Positions 11,836 to 22,362 of a stretch of 64,000 nucleotides of DNA are shown piece after piece. Origin of the DNA: Talinum fruticosum. Lineage: Eukaryota; Streptophyta; Magnoliopsida; Caryophyllales; Talinaceae. Location of the stretch: positions 6,820,001 through 6,884,000 of the forward strand of contig JAITYX010000025.1 in NCBI GenBank assembly GCA_021018815.1, written 5' to 3'. The translations under genes were made by a program, and so were the position numbers. Numbering within the stretch: the stretch's first letter is position 1; every line of letters begins with the position of its first letter. The notes under the pieces are model-generated. The model saw nothing but the letters and a program-made list of their open reading frames with translations. It ran no database searches and was not told where the DNA came from.

Positions 11836-12149
11836 TTTCGGCATAAATGGATAAAGGTGAATTTAAGTCAATTGCGAGAATCCCTCTCGAATCATATTAT
11901 TTATTCATTCGGAAGGTTGAATAAACCAACCCATATGACACGATTGATTCATTTGCTATGGAGTATTTGAAAGAGCAGAAATGATAAATTTTTCAACAAT
12001 GGATCTTTCAATTCCATTGCTACGATTCTACAAGCCAAATTCTCTTGGGCTTAAAGACGATATAGGATCAAACTAGATCAACATTTCAACATATCCTCAT
12101 CTTCCCCTCACCACGGGTCAACACTTCTAACCATCTTATTTGTTGACAC

Positions 12150-12600
12150 AAACCAACTAGAGGATTTATCAAAGTTAACTTCGACGGTTCGATGTCTTCT
12201 TCATTGGAGGTGGGAAGTTGGGATGACAAGTTTTTATAAGTCTGGAATAACAAATTTGGGGCCATCCTCGGTTCTTTATGCAGAGGCTATTGCCATGAGA
12301 AATGGCGTCAAAGCAACAGTTCAAGCGGAATTTTGTTTTATCATTTTGGAAGGAGATAACCAAACAATCATTAAAGCAATTAAAGGAGAAATCCAGGTTC
12401 TTTGGGAAATTCAAACGCTTATTCAAGACACTCGTTGTTTTCTTCGGATGTGTAATCACGTCTTTATTCATCATACATAGAGAGAAGGGAATCAGTCGTT
12501 GACGGGGTGGTCTTTGTATTTGTTCTACTTTAGTTTGGTTTTCTACCCCTTCTACATCTTTTCTCTCCATTTTAATGGAGGATAACTTAGGTAGAATCCT
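12150..12600 (+). pseudogene. LINE C-terminal RNase H remnant
   Basis: GFIKVNFDGSM (about 12162-12195) supplies the first catalytic motif. VLYAEAIAMRNGVKATVQAE and FIILEGDNQTIIKAI (12271-12388) supply the later acidic motif EGDN. The end of the frame, MEDNLGRILTRRAAY (12572-12616), runs into the 3' UTR just before the poly(A). The domain is frame-shifted between the two motifs. Confidence 0.8.
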
Positions 12601-12739
12601 TACGAGAAGGGCGGCCTATTAGTTGTTATACTTACCCTTTCAAAAAAAAAAAAATTCGGAGAGACAATAAGGTAGTTATTCAAACGAGTTCAGGGTATCA
12701 TTTACACCCGTGGAGAATCCAGATTGTTGATTCATGATA

Positions 12740-12970
12740 TACGAATTAAGCTTTTATTGTTCTCTTCTTATTTAATTAACCAGTTTTCGAAAGAGTGATA
12801 TGACAACTGTTTATATTGTCAAACTATGATGTATTGTGAGGTCTAATATTATCTTTGTATTCTCTCACTCGCAATAGTTTTTATCTATATTTACTGATGA
12901 TAATATAAGTAGAACTCTTAACAAAAAGACTATCTAATATTCTTTGTACTTACCATCTAAAAAAAAAAAG
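12740..12970 (+). mobile_element. Second, 5'-truncated LINE 3' end with poly(A)
   Basis: The segment ending ACTTACCATCT-A(n) (poly(A) about 12959-12969) parallels the 3' end of the upstream LINE. Both share a GATGATAA/GAGGATAA - AG(T/G)TAGAA - CTTA - AAAGACTATCTA/GGGCGGCCTATT - TGTACTTACC pattern. It is too diverged to be a recent tandem copy. Confidence 0.5.
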
Positions 12971-13715
12971 TGTTGATTCAATATAAAGAACTTTGGCGCA
13001 ATTTGCCCATAAGGGAACTTAAATAGATTAAAAGAAGTTATAGTCAAATAGAACTAGGAGAGCTTCGGTTAATAGTAAGTTGGAGAGAGCTTGAAAAACA
13101 CTATTAGATGTCCAGAAGGTGTAGCCCTAAATTTGGGGGGGCAGGGAGGGAGACCTGCAATTGTATTGTAACTCAAGAGAATGTAATTGTTTAAATAAGG
13201 GGACTATTAGGCAACGACGTGGCCCAATTAGATATGGTGAAATTTCTAAAAATATTTACTGCCTCATATTGTCTTCTTTATTTTCTTGTATGGCTCATAA
13301 TTGCACAACACTTCTACGGTGACCTGACCCTAACTTTTGGGCTAACAATTATTTATATTATTATTATTAATATATTGACCAAGTGTCCATTTGTGTCACA
13401 ATTAGTTATTATTTTTATATCTTTAAGTTAATTGGTCCTTTTTTTATATTATTTTATTATAATTATTATTCAAAATGATATTCACACCAAATATAATACT
13501 AATATTTTTCAAATGTAATACTAATGCCCTATGGTAAACTTCTCATTAATATTAATATAAGTTAAATTTACTTGGGATAGTATTTTTAAGAAAGAGAAAA
13601 ATTAAGTGAATCATAAGTTCATTGTTATTTCTTATACATTTATTCCCAAAAAGATAATTTAAAAGTTTTAGCTAAAAGATATAATTTATTCTTTTAAAAA
13701 TCTTAAAGCGTAAAA
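12971..13715. other. Unassigned AT-rich spacer
   Basis: No gene recognised. A plus-strand open frame at 13219-13431 is hydrophobic, AT-driven and without a recognisable domain. A G-rich run occurs at 13134-13152. Confidence 0.3.
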
Positions 13716-13938
13716 GGTGTGTTTGGTTGGGGGAAATATTTTCCTAGGAAATTATTTTCCATGGGAAAATGATTTCCAAGGAAAATCATTTTCCACCCAT
13801 ATTTTTCTTTGTTTGGTAGAAAGGAAAATAATTTTCTAAAAATAATTTTCCTTTGTTTGGTAGGAAGGAATATAATTTATTTTCAAGGAAAATAAACTCT
13901 AACCCTAAACCCTAAAACAAATTAGCCGAAACAGTAGC

Positions 13939-14235
13939 CGCACGGCCGTGCGAGGGTCGCACGGGGTATCGTGCGGGTTTCTACGGCGCATACTCACAGC
14001 CGTGTAAGTCTCGCACGAGGTACCGTGCACGACTTGAATTTATGTAACTTCTCGCACGGCCATGCGAAACACGCACGAGGTGCCGTACGAAAACTCCGAA
14101 CTCTCGGACGATTCGCACGGCCGTGCAAGTCTTGCACGGGGTACCGTGCACGACTTGAATTTATGTAACTTCTCGCACGGCCGTGTGAAACGCGCACAGG
14201 GTGCCGTGCGAAAACTCTGAACTCTTTGGACGATT
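13939..14235. repeat. CpG-rich palindromic array 1 (five units of about 60 bp)
   Basis: Units start at 13939, 13993, 14053, 14114 and 14174 with the palindrome CGCACGGCCGTGCG or a variant. Each is followed after a few bases by a second inverted repeat, CGCACGG-GGTA-CCGTGCG or a variant. Two spacer types alternate: one contains AAAACTCCGAACTCTCGGAC, the other GACTTGAATTTATGTAACTT. The array starts after GCCGAAACAGTAG, the same leader that precedes array 2 at 22363. The GC content contrasts sharply with the AT-rich surroundings. Confidence 0.9.
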
Positions 14236-14326
14236 CAATAATTAATTTCCTCCCAAATCAATCAACGAAACCCTAGCATTGACAGGTTCCACAACATAAG
14301 AGCTACAAATCTCGGAAATTCGATAA

Positions 14327-14732
14327 TCAAGGAGATTGATAGGGAACTAAGTTTGCGATGCCTGTCATTAGAGAGGGGTTGAAGAGAGAGAAGGTATTGG
14401 GATTATGACTGGAGGAGGCTTCCCCAACCTTGACGAGGAAGCCACGGGAGGGGTCATTAGGAGGAGAGAAAAGACAGACGGTTCTCCGGAAGAGAGAGAG
14501 ATGAGTCGACGGTTGAGGAGGAGAGGAGGAAGAGGGTGGAGACGGGAGCTCGACAGGGAAGCGGAGGGCGAGGGGAGTAGTCGAAGAGGAGGAGAGAGAA
14601 AGTAAGGAACGCCATGAGCGACAAATGGAGCGTAGGCGAGAGGACGCCAAGCGTCGGGTCAAGACGGTCGACAATCGCCAAGAGGACGTCCAACGGGAGA
14701 TCCGGCCACCGGGAATCGGAATCCAAATCCAT
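14327..14732 (-). pseudogene. Captured F-box/DUF295 (SKIP23-like) gene fragment
   Basis: Minus-strand reading from ATG at 14732: MDLDSDSRWPDLPLDVLLAI then VDRLDPTLG, which is the start of an F-box. A one-base frameshift near 14645 leads into RLRSICRSWRSLLSLSSS, the F-box end, followed by FPVELPSPPSSSSPPQP, SLFRRTVCLFSPP, SRGFLVKVGEASS and FSLFNPSL. These match the leader and first strands of DUF295, as in SKIP23-like F-box proteins (SCF ubiquitin-ligase substrate adaptors binding SKP1/ASK through the F-box). Only about 135 of the usual 350-400 residues are present. The fragment lies inside the TIR element, in the orientation opposite to its palindromic array. Confidence 0.8.
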
Positions 14733-14960
14733 TTTGTACGGTGGAGTTTCGGGGTGGGGGTCCTTCAGGGCGAGAGGGAGAGGGAGGGTTAGCCGAGAGA
14801 TTGGAAAATTAATTTCCTCCCAAAAAGGGAAGAATTTATTTTCTGCTAAATGGGGAAAATATTTTAACTCAGAAAATTTTTTCCAATTTTTTTTTACCAA
14901 ACAGAAGAAAATGGAATCATAATTTTCCAAGAAAATATTTTCCTTTCAAACAAACACACC

Positions 14961-15702
14961 CTAAATAAAAAGTAGACGAGAAGTTGAAAATAAATCTATT
15001 GAGAATGTGCAATATTGGGGGGGTTAATAGTGTAGCATGTACACATCTAATCGACCAAGATTGCGTATTCATTTTTTATGGAGATAGTATATTCATATCA
15101 CCAAATATATATATCATTAATTAAAATACATAATTATAAGAAAAGAACTAACAAGAATCATATATCTCAATAAGCAATGGCGGATCTAGAAGAATTATTT
15201 AAAAGTGTCCCTTTTTTAATTATTAAATTTTATAAATATTGTTATTTTTTATGAACATCCTCTTTAATAATTTTATAAAATTTTGAATTTTAAATATAAT
15301 TTTGACAATTATTTAGCTAATGGTTCACTGACCGTTGACAACAACAAAGCTCCACCGCTGTTAATAAGGATGATCACAAAATTTCAATAATAGCATTATC
15401 TAACCATTACTACGTATACACCACCATTGAGTATGGTGGGTTGTATTAAGCATGTTCTTTTTAGTTTTAATTTATAATCTTCTAACTTTTTATAATTTTT
15501 TACGAGTTGCTTACAATTTCTTACTGTCCCTTATAATTTTTTGTTACTAGTTTTACAATTATCTTACAATTTCTTACAATCTAGACCTCCTTATTGCCAA
15601 CTCCTAAATCAGGCTCATAGAAGTATATGTTCTCACAAGTCACATAATTAAATTTACATTAAAAAATATATCAAGAAAAATACATGTGTGTGGCAAGTGA
15701 GT
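14961..15702. other. Unassigned AT-rich spacer
   Basis: No gene. It contains a degenerate TTACAATTTCTTAC short-repeat patch at about 15470-15590, similar in style to 1080-1210, and ends with the AGT target-site copy (15700-15702) of the CACTA element. Confidence 0.35.
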
Positions 15703-15984
15703 CACTACTACAGTAACCATCTTTTACTATAGTTCAAAACGCCCTTTTACTATGGTTCAAAACATCCTTTTACTACGGTTACAAGACTTCGTGTTTGTGA
15801 GCATAGTGGTAGATGTGCATGTTTTACTATGGTTCAAAACCGTAGTAAAGAGAACCTATTACTAAAGTTCATTTGTATAACTATAGTAATAGTTAGCTAT
15901 TGCTATGGTTCTAGAGAAAGAATCGTAGTAATAGGCATCTACTATTACGGTTCTTTCTCTAGAACCGTAGTAATAGGAAAGAGA

Positions 15985-16610
15985 GAAGATATTTCAATCC
16001 AATGAGAATAGCAATATATCTATGATATTTTTCAAAGTAAGAAAAGTCCGGATGGCTTACGAAGGCCACGAAGACCACAAATGAAGCGGAGATTGAGAAT
16101 GCAGCTAGTGAGATAGAGACCCTCGCCATGGATGAAGCTTCCCCTTTATATGCTTCTCCTTCCCTTTATCTCTCCTCTCCCTGTGTGTTGAGGTTAGTTT
16201 CGGAGCCTTCGCTGGGAGAGATCTAAAAGAAAAATAGCGAGAGAAAGAGAGTTAGAGAGGAGAAATTTCAATCCAAAGAGAATAGCGAGTACATCTACAA
16301 CCTTTTTCGAGTAAGAAAAGTTCAAATGTCTTGCGAGGGCCACGAAGACTATCAAAGAAGCGGGGATCGAGGATTTAGCTAGTGAGAAAGAGACCTTCGT
16401 CGTGGACGAAGTTTCCCCTTCTATGTGCTTCTCCCTCCCTCTCTCTCTCCTCGCTGCGTGTCGAGGTTGGCTTGGAGCCTTCGCTGAAACAGATCCGAAA
16501 GAAAAACAACGAGAGAAAGAGAGTTAGAGATGAGAGATTTCAATCCAATGAGAATAACATTACATCTGCGACCTTTTCGGAGTAAGAAAAGTCTAGATGA
16601 CTTGCGAAGG
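15985..16610. repeat. Internal tandem duplication of about 275 bp, 2.3 copies
   Basis: Each copy opens with ATTTCAATCCAA(T/A)GAGAATA, passes GAGTAAGAAAAGTNC, GCGAGGGCCACGAAGAC and CTAGTGAGA(T/A)AGAGACC, and ends CGAGAGAAAGAGAGTTAGAG. Copies begin near 15987, 16264 and 16536 (partial). It lies inside the CACTA element. Confidence 0.8.
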
Positions 16611-16663
16611 ATTTCAATTTCCTCTTCATTCTTTTCCTCTTCTATGTACATCCAACAAATCAA

Positions 16664-17050
16664 TCAAACAACATAATAAAGAATGATATCATTAGAACAA
16701 TCAACCCCAGTCTGCATCCCGCCACGAAAGAGAAATCTCTGTTGCCGATTTGTGGTGGTTGTTGGCAGTGGTTGTTGGTGGAACCATTCGGGGAGGGTGG
16801 TAGTAGATGCGCCTGGTTCGGGGGCATTTTGAATGGAATCTATACCGAGTCTAACCCCAATATCAAGCGATTCCATTACTTCCCCATCATAATCTGATCT
16901 CTCTCTTTCTCTCTCTTTACGGATCGATGTTTCTAGAGAGCTTCAATCGGAGGAGAGAGAAAGGATAGGAGGATTGTGACTCGGAACCAAAAGTTGGAGA
17001 GGAAGAAAATGTTAGAAGACGTCAAACAGTTGAGAACGCATGAAAGTGAG
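16664..17050 (-). other. Possible captured or decayed exon in the CACTA interior
   Basis: A minus-strand open frame (16876-16664) reads MESLDIGVRLGIDSIQNAPE and continues with Thr/Pro-rich sequence. Its upstream side is a CT-rich 5'-UTR-like run (16890-16916, TCTCTCTCTTTCTCTCTC in plus sense). I do not recognise the family. It may be an exon picked up by the element or chance. Confidence 0.25.
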
Positions 17051-17629
17051 TGAGAGAAGAGAGGTTAGAGAAAGAGACTTAGAGGAAAAAGGAGTGGACT
17101 TATTAGTACGGTTCCTTCATCGAGCGGTAGTAAAAAGTCTCTTATACACTTTTCACTACAGTTCAATGAAAGAGCTGTAGTAATAGGTATTCTCTATTAC
17201 TAGGGTTCTTTAAGTGAACTGTAGTAAATAGTCAAGATATGATTTATCACTACGGTTCAATTCAAGAATCATAGTAATAGGTGAATTTTATTTACAAAAA
17301 TGTCACCGCCTCTTTTTTTTATTACATTTTTATTTTTAACTCGTTATAAAAGGCTCGTAGTAAAAAGTCATTTTTGTAGTAGTGAGTACATACTCCTATG
17401 AGCATATAATAAATTGCATGTTACGAGCAATGAGACTACACGAATCAAATACTGATTTTAGAACTAGAAAAAAAAAGTAAAGAAGGATTTTCGATTGAGA
17501 TTTTGTAGTCGACTCGGAAACCATTTACAAGAACTAAAAAATATTTAATAATTTTGTTCGGTTTGATTGTGGTTAGGAATTTTCCAAAATCAATTAATCG
17601 AAAATTTTGAATCGATTTTCAAGTTGCAT

Positions 17630-17752
17630 TAGATTGATTTTTTATGCGAATAAGGTATAAAGATCGATATAGATAAGATTTGAACCCAAATTTCTAATAA
17701 CATCTCTCGAACATTTTTCCAATTGAGCTATGTTGATTCATCAATTTTTTTG
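17630..17752 (-). mobile_element. tRNA-derived SINE-like segment
   Basis: On the minus strand, TAGCTCAATTGG (17719-17730) fits a pol III box A and GGTTCAAATC (17677-17686) fits box B, at a spacing close to that of a tRNA. The 3' side runs into TTATCTATATCGATCTTTA. The anticodon region cannot fold into a credible cloverleaf by eye, so a SINE head is preferred over a tRNA gene. Confidence 0.4.
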
Positions 17753-17794
17753 ATAACCAAATCACTAATTAAGCGATTTTTGTGACCCCACTAT

Positions 17795-18050
17795 TTTGGC
17801 AGTCTATTTTGTTCACGTACACTTCGACTTGTTTGCTTTTGGTAGATTTACAATTAGGACATAATTTGATTTTATAATTATACTTTAGTCATTAACAGAA
17901 AATAAAAAGATAATTATCCCTTACTTTATCTCTCTTAGCCTCTATCTTTCCTCTATCAGCTTCTCTCTGTCATCCCCCTCTTTCTCTCCTTTTTCACCCC
18001 TCTCTCTCTCATTTATTAACCTTTCTCTCTATCTATCCTACCCCTCTCTC
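17795..18050 (+). repeat. Left terminal inverted repeat region of the large MULE
   Basis: It matches, as an inverted repeat, 33976-34035 joined to 29650-29863. The outer part holds GTACACTTCGACTTGTTTGC. The inner part is CT-rich (CTCTGTCATCCCCCTC) and mirrors the GA-rich inner part of the right TIR near 29700-29790. Confidence 0.6.
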
Positions 18051-18059
18051 ACGCACATC

Positions 18060-18925
18060 TCTCTATAATATTTTTTAATAAAAATAAAAATTTATTTTAT
18101 TTTTAAAACATAATTTTTTATTTAGATGAAAAATTAATTATTTATGTTATTAAATAAATTTTAAAAAGCTTTTTAATGAAAGAATAATTTTAAATTTTAA
18201 ATTTTACTCTTGTTATTCATTTCCTTTTATTTTAGTATCATTATACATTTTTCTTATTATAAATAAATAAATTTATTTTTATTAAAAAGATTTATTTATT
18301 TTTATCATCTCATTTTTATTAAAATTTTAATTTTAACTCATTATTATAAAATTTAAAATTTAAAATTTTTAGTTTTAGTTTTTTATTATATCAATTAAAA
18401 TTATTTTGATTGAAAAATATAAAAATATTTTTAAAATCCTAAATCTTAATTACTCAACTTAAAATATTAAATTAATAAAATTAAGCATAAACAGTTATCC
18501 TGGATAATTTAGAAATTAATCCCACGATAATATCATGGTTAACCACGGATGACTGTTTATATTTAGGTTTATTAGTTTAATATTTTAAGTTGAGTAATTA
18601 ATGTTTAGGATTTAAACAACATTTTTATATTTTTTCAGTCAAAATAATTTTAATTGAAATAAGAAAAACTAAAATTAAAAATTTTAAATTTTATAATAAT
18701 GAACTTAAAATTTAAATTTCATTTAAAATTAGATAAAAAAATGACTATATTTTTTTATGTGAAAAATAAGTTAATTCATTTATAATAAGAGAAACGCATG
18801 ATGATACTAGAAAAAAATTTAATAATAAAAATAAAATTTTAAAATGTAAAATAATTTTCTATTTTAAAATGTGAAATTATTTTTATTTTTATTTAAAAAA
18901 TAAAAATATCTATAAGAGAGAGGAG
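18060..18925. repeat. Long foldback (about 865 bp) inverted-repeat element
   Basis: Sequence on either side of a centre near 18517 is an imperfect reverse complement over its whole length. AAACAGTTATCCTGGATAAT pairs with GGATGACTGTTTAT, CTCAACTTAAAATATTAAA with TTTAATATTTTAAGTTGAG, TAGTATCATTATACATTTTT with the segment near 18790-18815, and the outer arms CTCTATAATATTTTTTAAT with ATATCTATAAGAGAG. This extreme AT-rich hairpin has no coding sequence and lies inside the left part of the large MULE. Confidence 0.85.
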
Positions 18926-19780
18926 GTCGGAGAGAGAGAGACACATAGAGAGAGGGGAAGAGAAGAGAAAGAGAGAGCCTTACAAAGAGAGGAGAGAAGA
19001 GAGAGAGAGAAAAGAGGAAGGGGGACAAAAAGTGCAAGGTACAACCGTGTGTACCTTGCACCGTGCATAGGGTATATAATATAGCTAAAGTATAAATGGG
19101 CCACGCTGATATTTTCCAAAGCCTAATCCTCACTATACTTTCCGTGATATCATGCTCCAAGCAATCCTCACCGATGCTTTCCAAAGCCCATTCCCCAACT
19201 ACATTGAAGATAAATATTTCTCTAATTGATTTCACTTAATTGCTGCAAACCAAACCCTAATCAAGTAGCAATTGATGGATTTTGAAGATAATAGAATTGC
19301 TTGAAGCGAGCTATTACGATTGAAGAATTACAATTATTAGAGGTTCAACAAGAACTCGAACCTCGCTGAATTAGAAGTTGAACAACAGACTGAACCTAAT
19401 GCAATGGAAGAAGAAATTGAAGAAGGAGAACAACGAAGCTGAACCTTAAGGTACGTATGATTTATGCTAAATATATGAGTTATTAGAATCATGTTGAAGT
19501 TATATTGATGTGTAACTTGTGTTAATTTGTTAGTTTTCATATTATTGCACGTTACATGTTTGATAAAATTCCTTAAAGACAATATTCTTAAAAGTTAAAT
19601 CACAAGGTATAAAAAGATACACTTCGAACCATTAAAGGTACACTAATTTGCTGCTAAAGATACACTTCGAACCGTTAAAGGTACACTAGATTAACAAACA
19701 ATATGAACGACTAATAACAGTTTTTACCTATTCAAGTTGTTCTATTTTATTTCTCTTATAAGTTATTAACCTAAATTGCA
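18926..19780 (+). other. Upstream region of the MULE transposase gene, possible 5' UTR and intron
   Basis: A GA-rich stretch (18915-19025) is followed by DNA with no domain. A possible untranslated exon ends at TTAAG just before GTACGTATG (19451). A 42-bp direct repeat occurs at about 19613-19690, each copy containing GATACACTTCGAACC and TAAAGGTACACTA. The minus-strand open frames here are by-products of the GA-rich tract. Confidence 0.4.
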
Positions 19781-19781
19781 G

Positions 19782-22040
19782 ATCCTCAAAATCAAAATCT
19801 TACTGAGAAATTATATGAAGAGAATGTTGAATTTGAATTAATGGGGAAAACGGTCAACTCACGAGCAAGAAGCATATGATCCGTATAACAATTATGGTTT
19901 AATGGTGGGATTCAACATTCGTTGCCACAATAACGGACCTAGAACAGATGGCACTTGTATAACTATGAAGAGGTATTGTTGTGCGAAACAAGGAAGTAAG
20001 AGACAAAGTGGGAAAAATGAAGTAGAAGGTGACAAAAGGGCATACGTCAAGAAAGTCACACGAGTTGGTTGCAAAGCAATGGTTCGGTTCTCGGTAGACA
20101 GAAATAGTGTGTGGACTGTCGTGAGACATGATAACCTGCACAATCATCCATTTTGCAATGTGAACAAACGTCACTTTATGAAATCTCAACGAAAAGTGAC
20201 TAGTGCTGAATTAGAGTTACTCGAAACTAATGAAATCATGTAGAATAAAAGTTTCGATACCGTGAAATTATTGAAGAAGGAGGTAGGAGGTTCACCTGCC
20301 CTCGGGTTTACCATTAGAGGTGCATATAATATGCTTGCTGCAGAAAAAGAAAGCACTTGGACTGGTATCGATAGTAACACTTTAATGGGAATATTGAGGA
20401 AAAGGAAAGTTGAGGATGTTAATTTTTACTTTGACTTTGAACTTGGCGAAGGATCAAGTCTTACTAGCATTTTTGGAGGGATAGGATGATGAGAGAAGAT
20501 TATGATCTCTTTGGAGATGTGATTATATTTGACACCATATACAGGACCAACAAACACGACATGATATGTGCACCGATTAATTGGAATAAACCATCACAAT
20601 AAGAATATAATGCTTGGATGTGGGTTCATTTGAATGAAAGGATAGAGTCATTTATCTGGCTTTTTCAAACTTTCTTGGAATCAATGGGTGGAAAGCATCC
20701 TAGGACTATAATGACAGACCAAGCACCTTCCATTGCTGCTGCTATCAAAGTGGTATTTCCGCAAGCACATCACGGACTATGTGTGTGACATATTATTGAA
20801 AATTCAAAGAATCATATAAGAATGTTGAGATGTCGGGAGAATTTCACGAGACAAATTCAACCATGTACTCATGGGTTATGATACTGAAGAAGAGTTTAAT
20901 CATTATTGGACTAGGTAAGAGCTTCATTGTAGCTTCTTTTCCAAATTAATTAATCATTATTCAAACATTTGCCTTATCACCACTCACCGCATCCTTTTGT
21001 TTTCTTTTGATTTTCCCAGGTTGACTACGAGAATACAATTGTGCTTGAAAATGATTGGCTCAAGAAGCTTCATAGAAGTAGACATCATTAGTGTCCGGCT
21101 TTTGGTAAAGATTTTTTCCGGAGGCATCTTATCTTCCCGGAGGGTCGAATCAACCAATCGCTCAATTTCTTGCGGACTTTAAGCAACTACTGATCTTTGT
21201 GAATTTTATAGTAACTTTCTTGATGTGGTAGCTGAGTGGAGAAGTAAAAAGAACGGAAAAGACTATGATTGTTGGGATGGACGGCCGAAACCTGTTTTGC
21301 CCATGTACATATATTGATTCACGTAATGGAAGTGTGTACGGCTGAAGCGTATCATATTTTTCAGCAAGAGTACAAAAAAGGAGTATCTTGTGCACATGCC
21401 AAAATTCAAGAGACCGCTTCATGTTTAACATATAGAGTATGGAGGGAACAAGTTGATGAATTTTTCCACATTGTTAACATCAATTGGGTCAATGAAACAG
21501 ACTTCTTGTACATGCAAAAATTTGAAGAAATGGGAATTCCGTACTTCCATATCTTGAGGATATTTAACATGTATTGTGTCAAGAAGATACCCGAGAAATA
21601 TATATTGGATAGATGGAGGAAAAACATCAAGGCTTGGGGAGGTGATAATAATGCAAGATGTTTCGAGCAAATCTACCAGCACTTCGTCATCGGTTTGGCG
21701 GTTGCAAGCACTGCGAAAATTTAGTACCCTCATAATTGCATATGCCACAAATGAGAAAACAAGAGCTTTTTGGGACGAATTGTTTGGAAAGGCTAAGGAT
21801 GCTCTTGAAAAGGATATTGGCCCAATATACCATTGTGGATCGAAGAGGAAAATATAAACTCAAGAGGAATAGTCCAAAATCCTAATAAGACAAGGAAGAA
21901 AGGGCAAAGAAATAAAAGAAAAGTGAGCATAGCTAAAAAGATGAGGAATCAAGTGAAGGCAAGAAAGAAGAATGCTTTAAAGCAAGCCACAAATAGCATT
22001 AGCCCTCTTAACATAAGCCCAAACATTCCAAAGAAGTGAG
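19782..22040 (+). pseudogene. FAR1-type MULE transposase (mudrA-like) relic
   Basis: Blocks in order. A frameshifted start, EQEAYDPYNNYGLMVGF, leads into the FAR1 DNA-binding domain (19902-20243: RYCCAKQGSK, RVGCKAMVRFSV, DNLHNHPF with its zinc-binding Cys and HNH residues). Next is FTIRGAYNMLAAEK (about 20305) and the MULE core DYDLFGDVIIFDTIYRTN (about 20497-20550, first catalytic Asp). GGKHPRTIMTDQAPS (about 20688, second Asp) is followed by HHGLCV-stop-HI, where the usual Trp codon has become TGA (about 20786). A 105-bp intron with GT-AG ends lies at 20915-21019. SGGILSSRRVESTNRSIS and a SWIM-like finger follow (21505-21560; SCTCK, then a frameshift, KFEEMGIPYFHILRIF, with later Cys lost). 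The basic tail KTRKKGQRNKRKV (about 21880) resembles a nuclear signal. The protein would bind TIRs and cut DNA; this copy is dead. Confidence 0.85.
20915..21019 (+). other. Intron in the MULE transposase relic
   Basis: The donor CTAG|GTAAGA and acceptor TTTTCCCAG|G are good plant splice sites. Coding similarity stops before and resumes after (TTRIQLCLKMIGSRS side, frame-shifted). Confidence 0.6.
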
Positions 22041-22239
22041 TGAAGACATGTTGTGGATGTTGAAGAACATACAAGGAATTCATTGATAATTGCAAATTGA
22101 TCATTGAAGATGTCGATATTGAAGAACTTTTTTAAGCACCTTTATATTATTAAAACATATATGGTACATTTATTGGTTATTATTAAAAACTTACACGGTA
22201 ATAGATTGTGATCATTGAAGAAATTTTTATAGAACTTTA

Positions 22240-22325
22240 GTGTACTTTTTCTCTGTCGCAGTGAACCTTTTCTCTACTGCAGTGAACCTTTTCTCTATTG
22301 CAGTGTACTTTTTTCCTAGGGTTGT
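22240..22325. repeat. CAGTGAACCTTTTCTCTA short tandem repeats, left block
   Basis: Three to four units of about 25 bp (GCAGTG(A/T)ACCTTTTCTCTACT) abut the leader of palindromic array 2. A second block of the same motif follows the array at 22830-22920. Reverse-complement relatives (AAAAGGTACACTG, AAAGGTACCCTGCAC) occur in the Ulp1-like gene at 25540-25610 and at 26880-27005. Confidence 0.75.
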
Positions 22326-22362
22326 TGAGAGAAAACTTAAATAACTCGCCGAAACATGTAGT

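Larger units (their letters stand above)
8500..12654 (+). mobile_element. Degenerate L1-type LINE, ORF2 to poly(A)
   Basis: Endonuclease, reverse transcriptase, zf-RVT and RNase H remnants follow in the standard order of plant L1 elements on the plus strand, ending in a poly(A) tail at 12642-12654. All frames are interrupted many times, so this is an old inactive copy. The 5' end is not defined, and no target duplication was found. Confidence 0.85.
13716..14960. mobile_element. TIR element carrying an F-box fragment and a palindromic array
   Basis: The ends are GGTGTGTTTGGTTGGGGGAA on the left and, reverse-complemented, GGTGTGTTTGTTTGAAAGG on the right. Both continue into multiple GGAAAATNATTTTCC palindromic motifs. 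Flanking TAA occurs next to both ends (CGTAA at left, CTAAA at right), which would fit a 3-bp TSD if one or two bases are assigned to the termini. PIF/Harbinger is possible and hAT not excluded. It has no transposase. Cargo on the minus strand is an F-box/DUF295 fragment, so this is a Pack-type non-autonomous transposon. Confidence 0.7.
15703..17384. mobile_element. Non-autonomous CACTA (En/Spm-type) element, TSD AGT
   Basis: The termini are CACTACTACAGTAACC at the left and, reverse-complemented, CACTACTACAAAAATGACTT at the right. The 3-bp duplication AGT flanks the element (15700-15702 and 17385-17387). Subterminal repeats of the ACTACGGTTC/GAACCGTAGTAATAGG type occur in both orientations at 15720-15985 and 17100-17365, as expected for transposase-binding regions of CACTA elements. 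No TNP1/TNP2-like coding sequence is present. Confidence 0.9.

Noticed and set aside
17677..17730. tRNA gene on the minus strand
   Set aside because: A box A and box B are present, but acceptor and anticodon stems do not pair convincingly; a SINE head is more likely.
18864..19235. Minus-strand open frame of 123 residues with Leu/Ser-rich C-terminus
   Set aside because: Produced by a GA-rich tract on the plus strand; no domain, and it overlaps the foldback edge.
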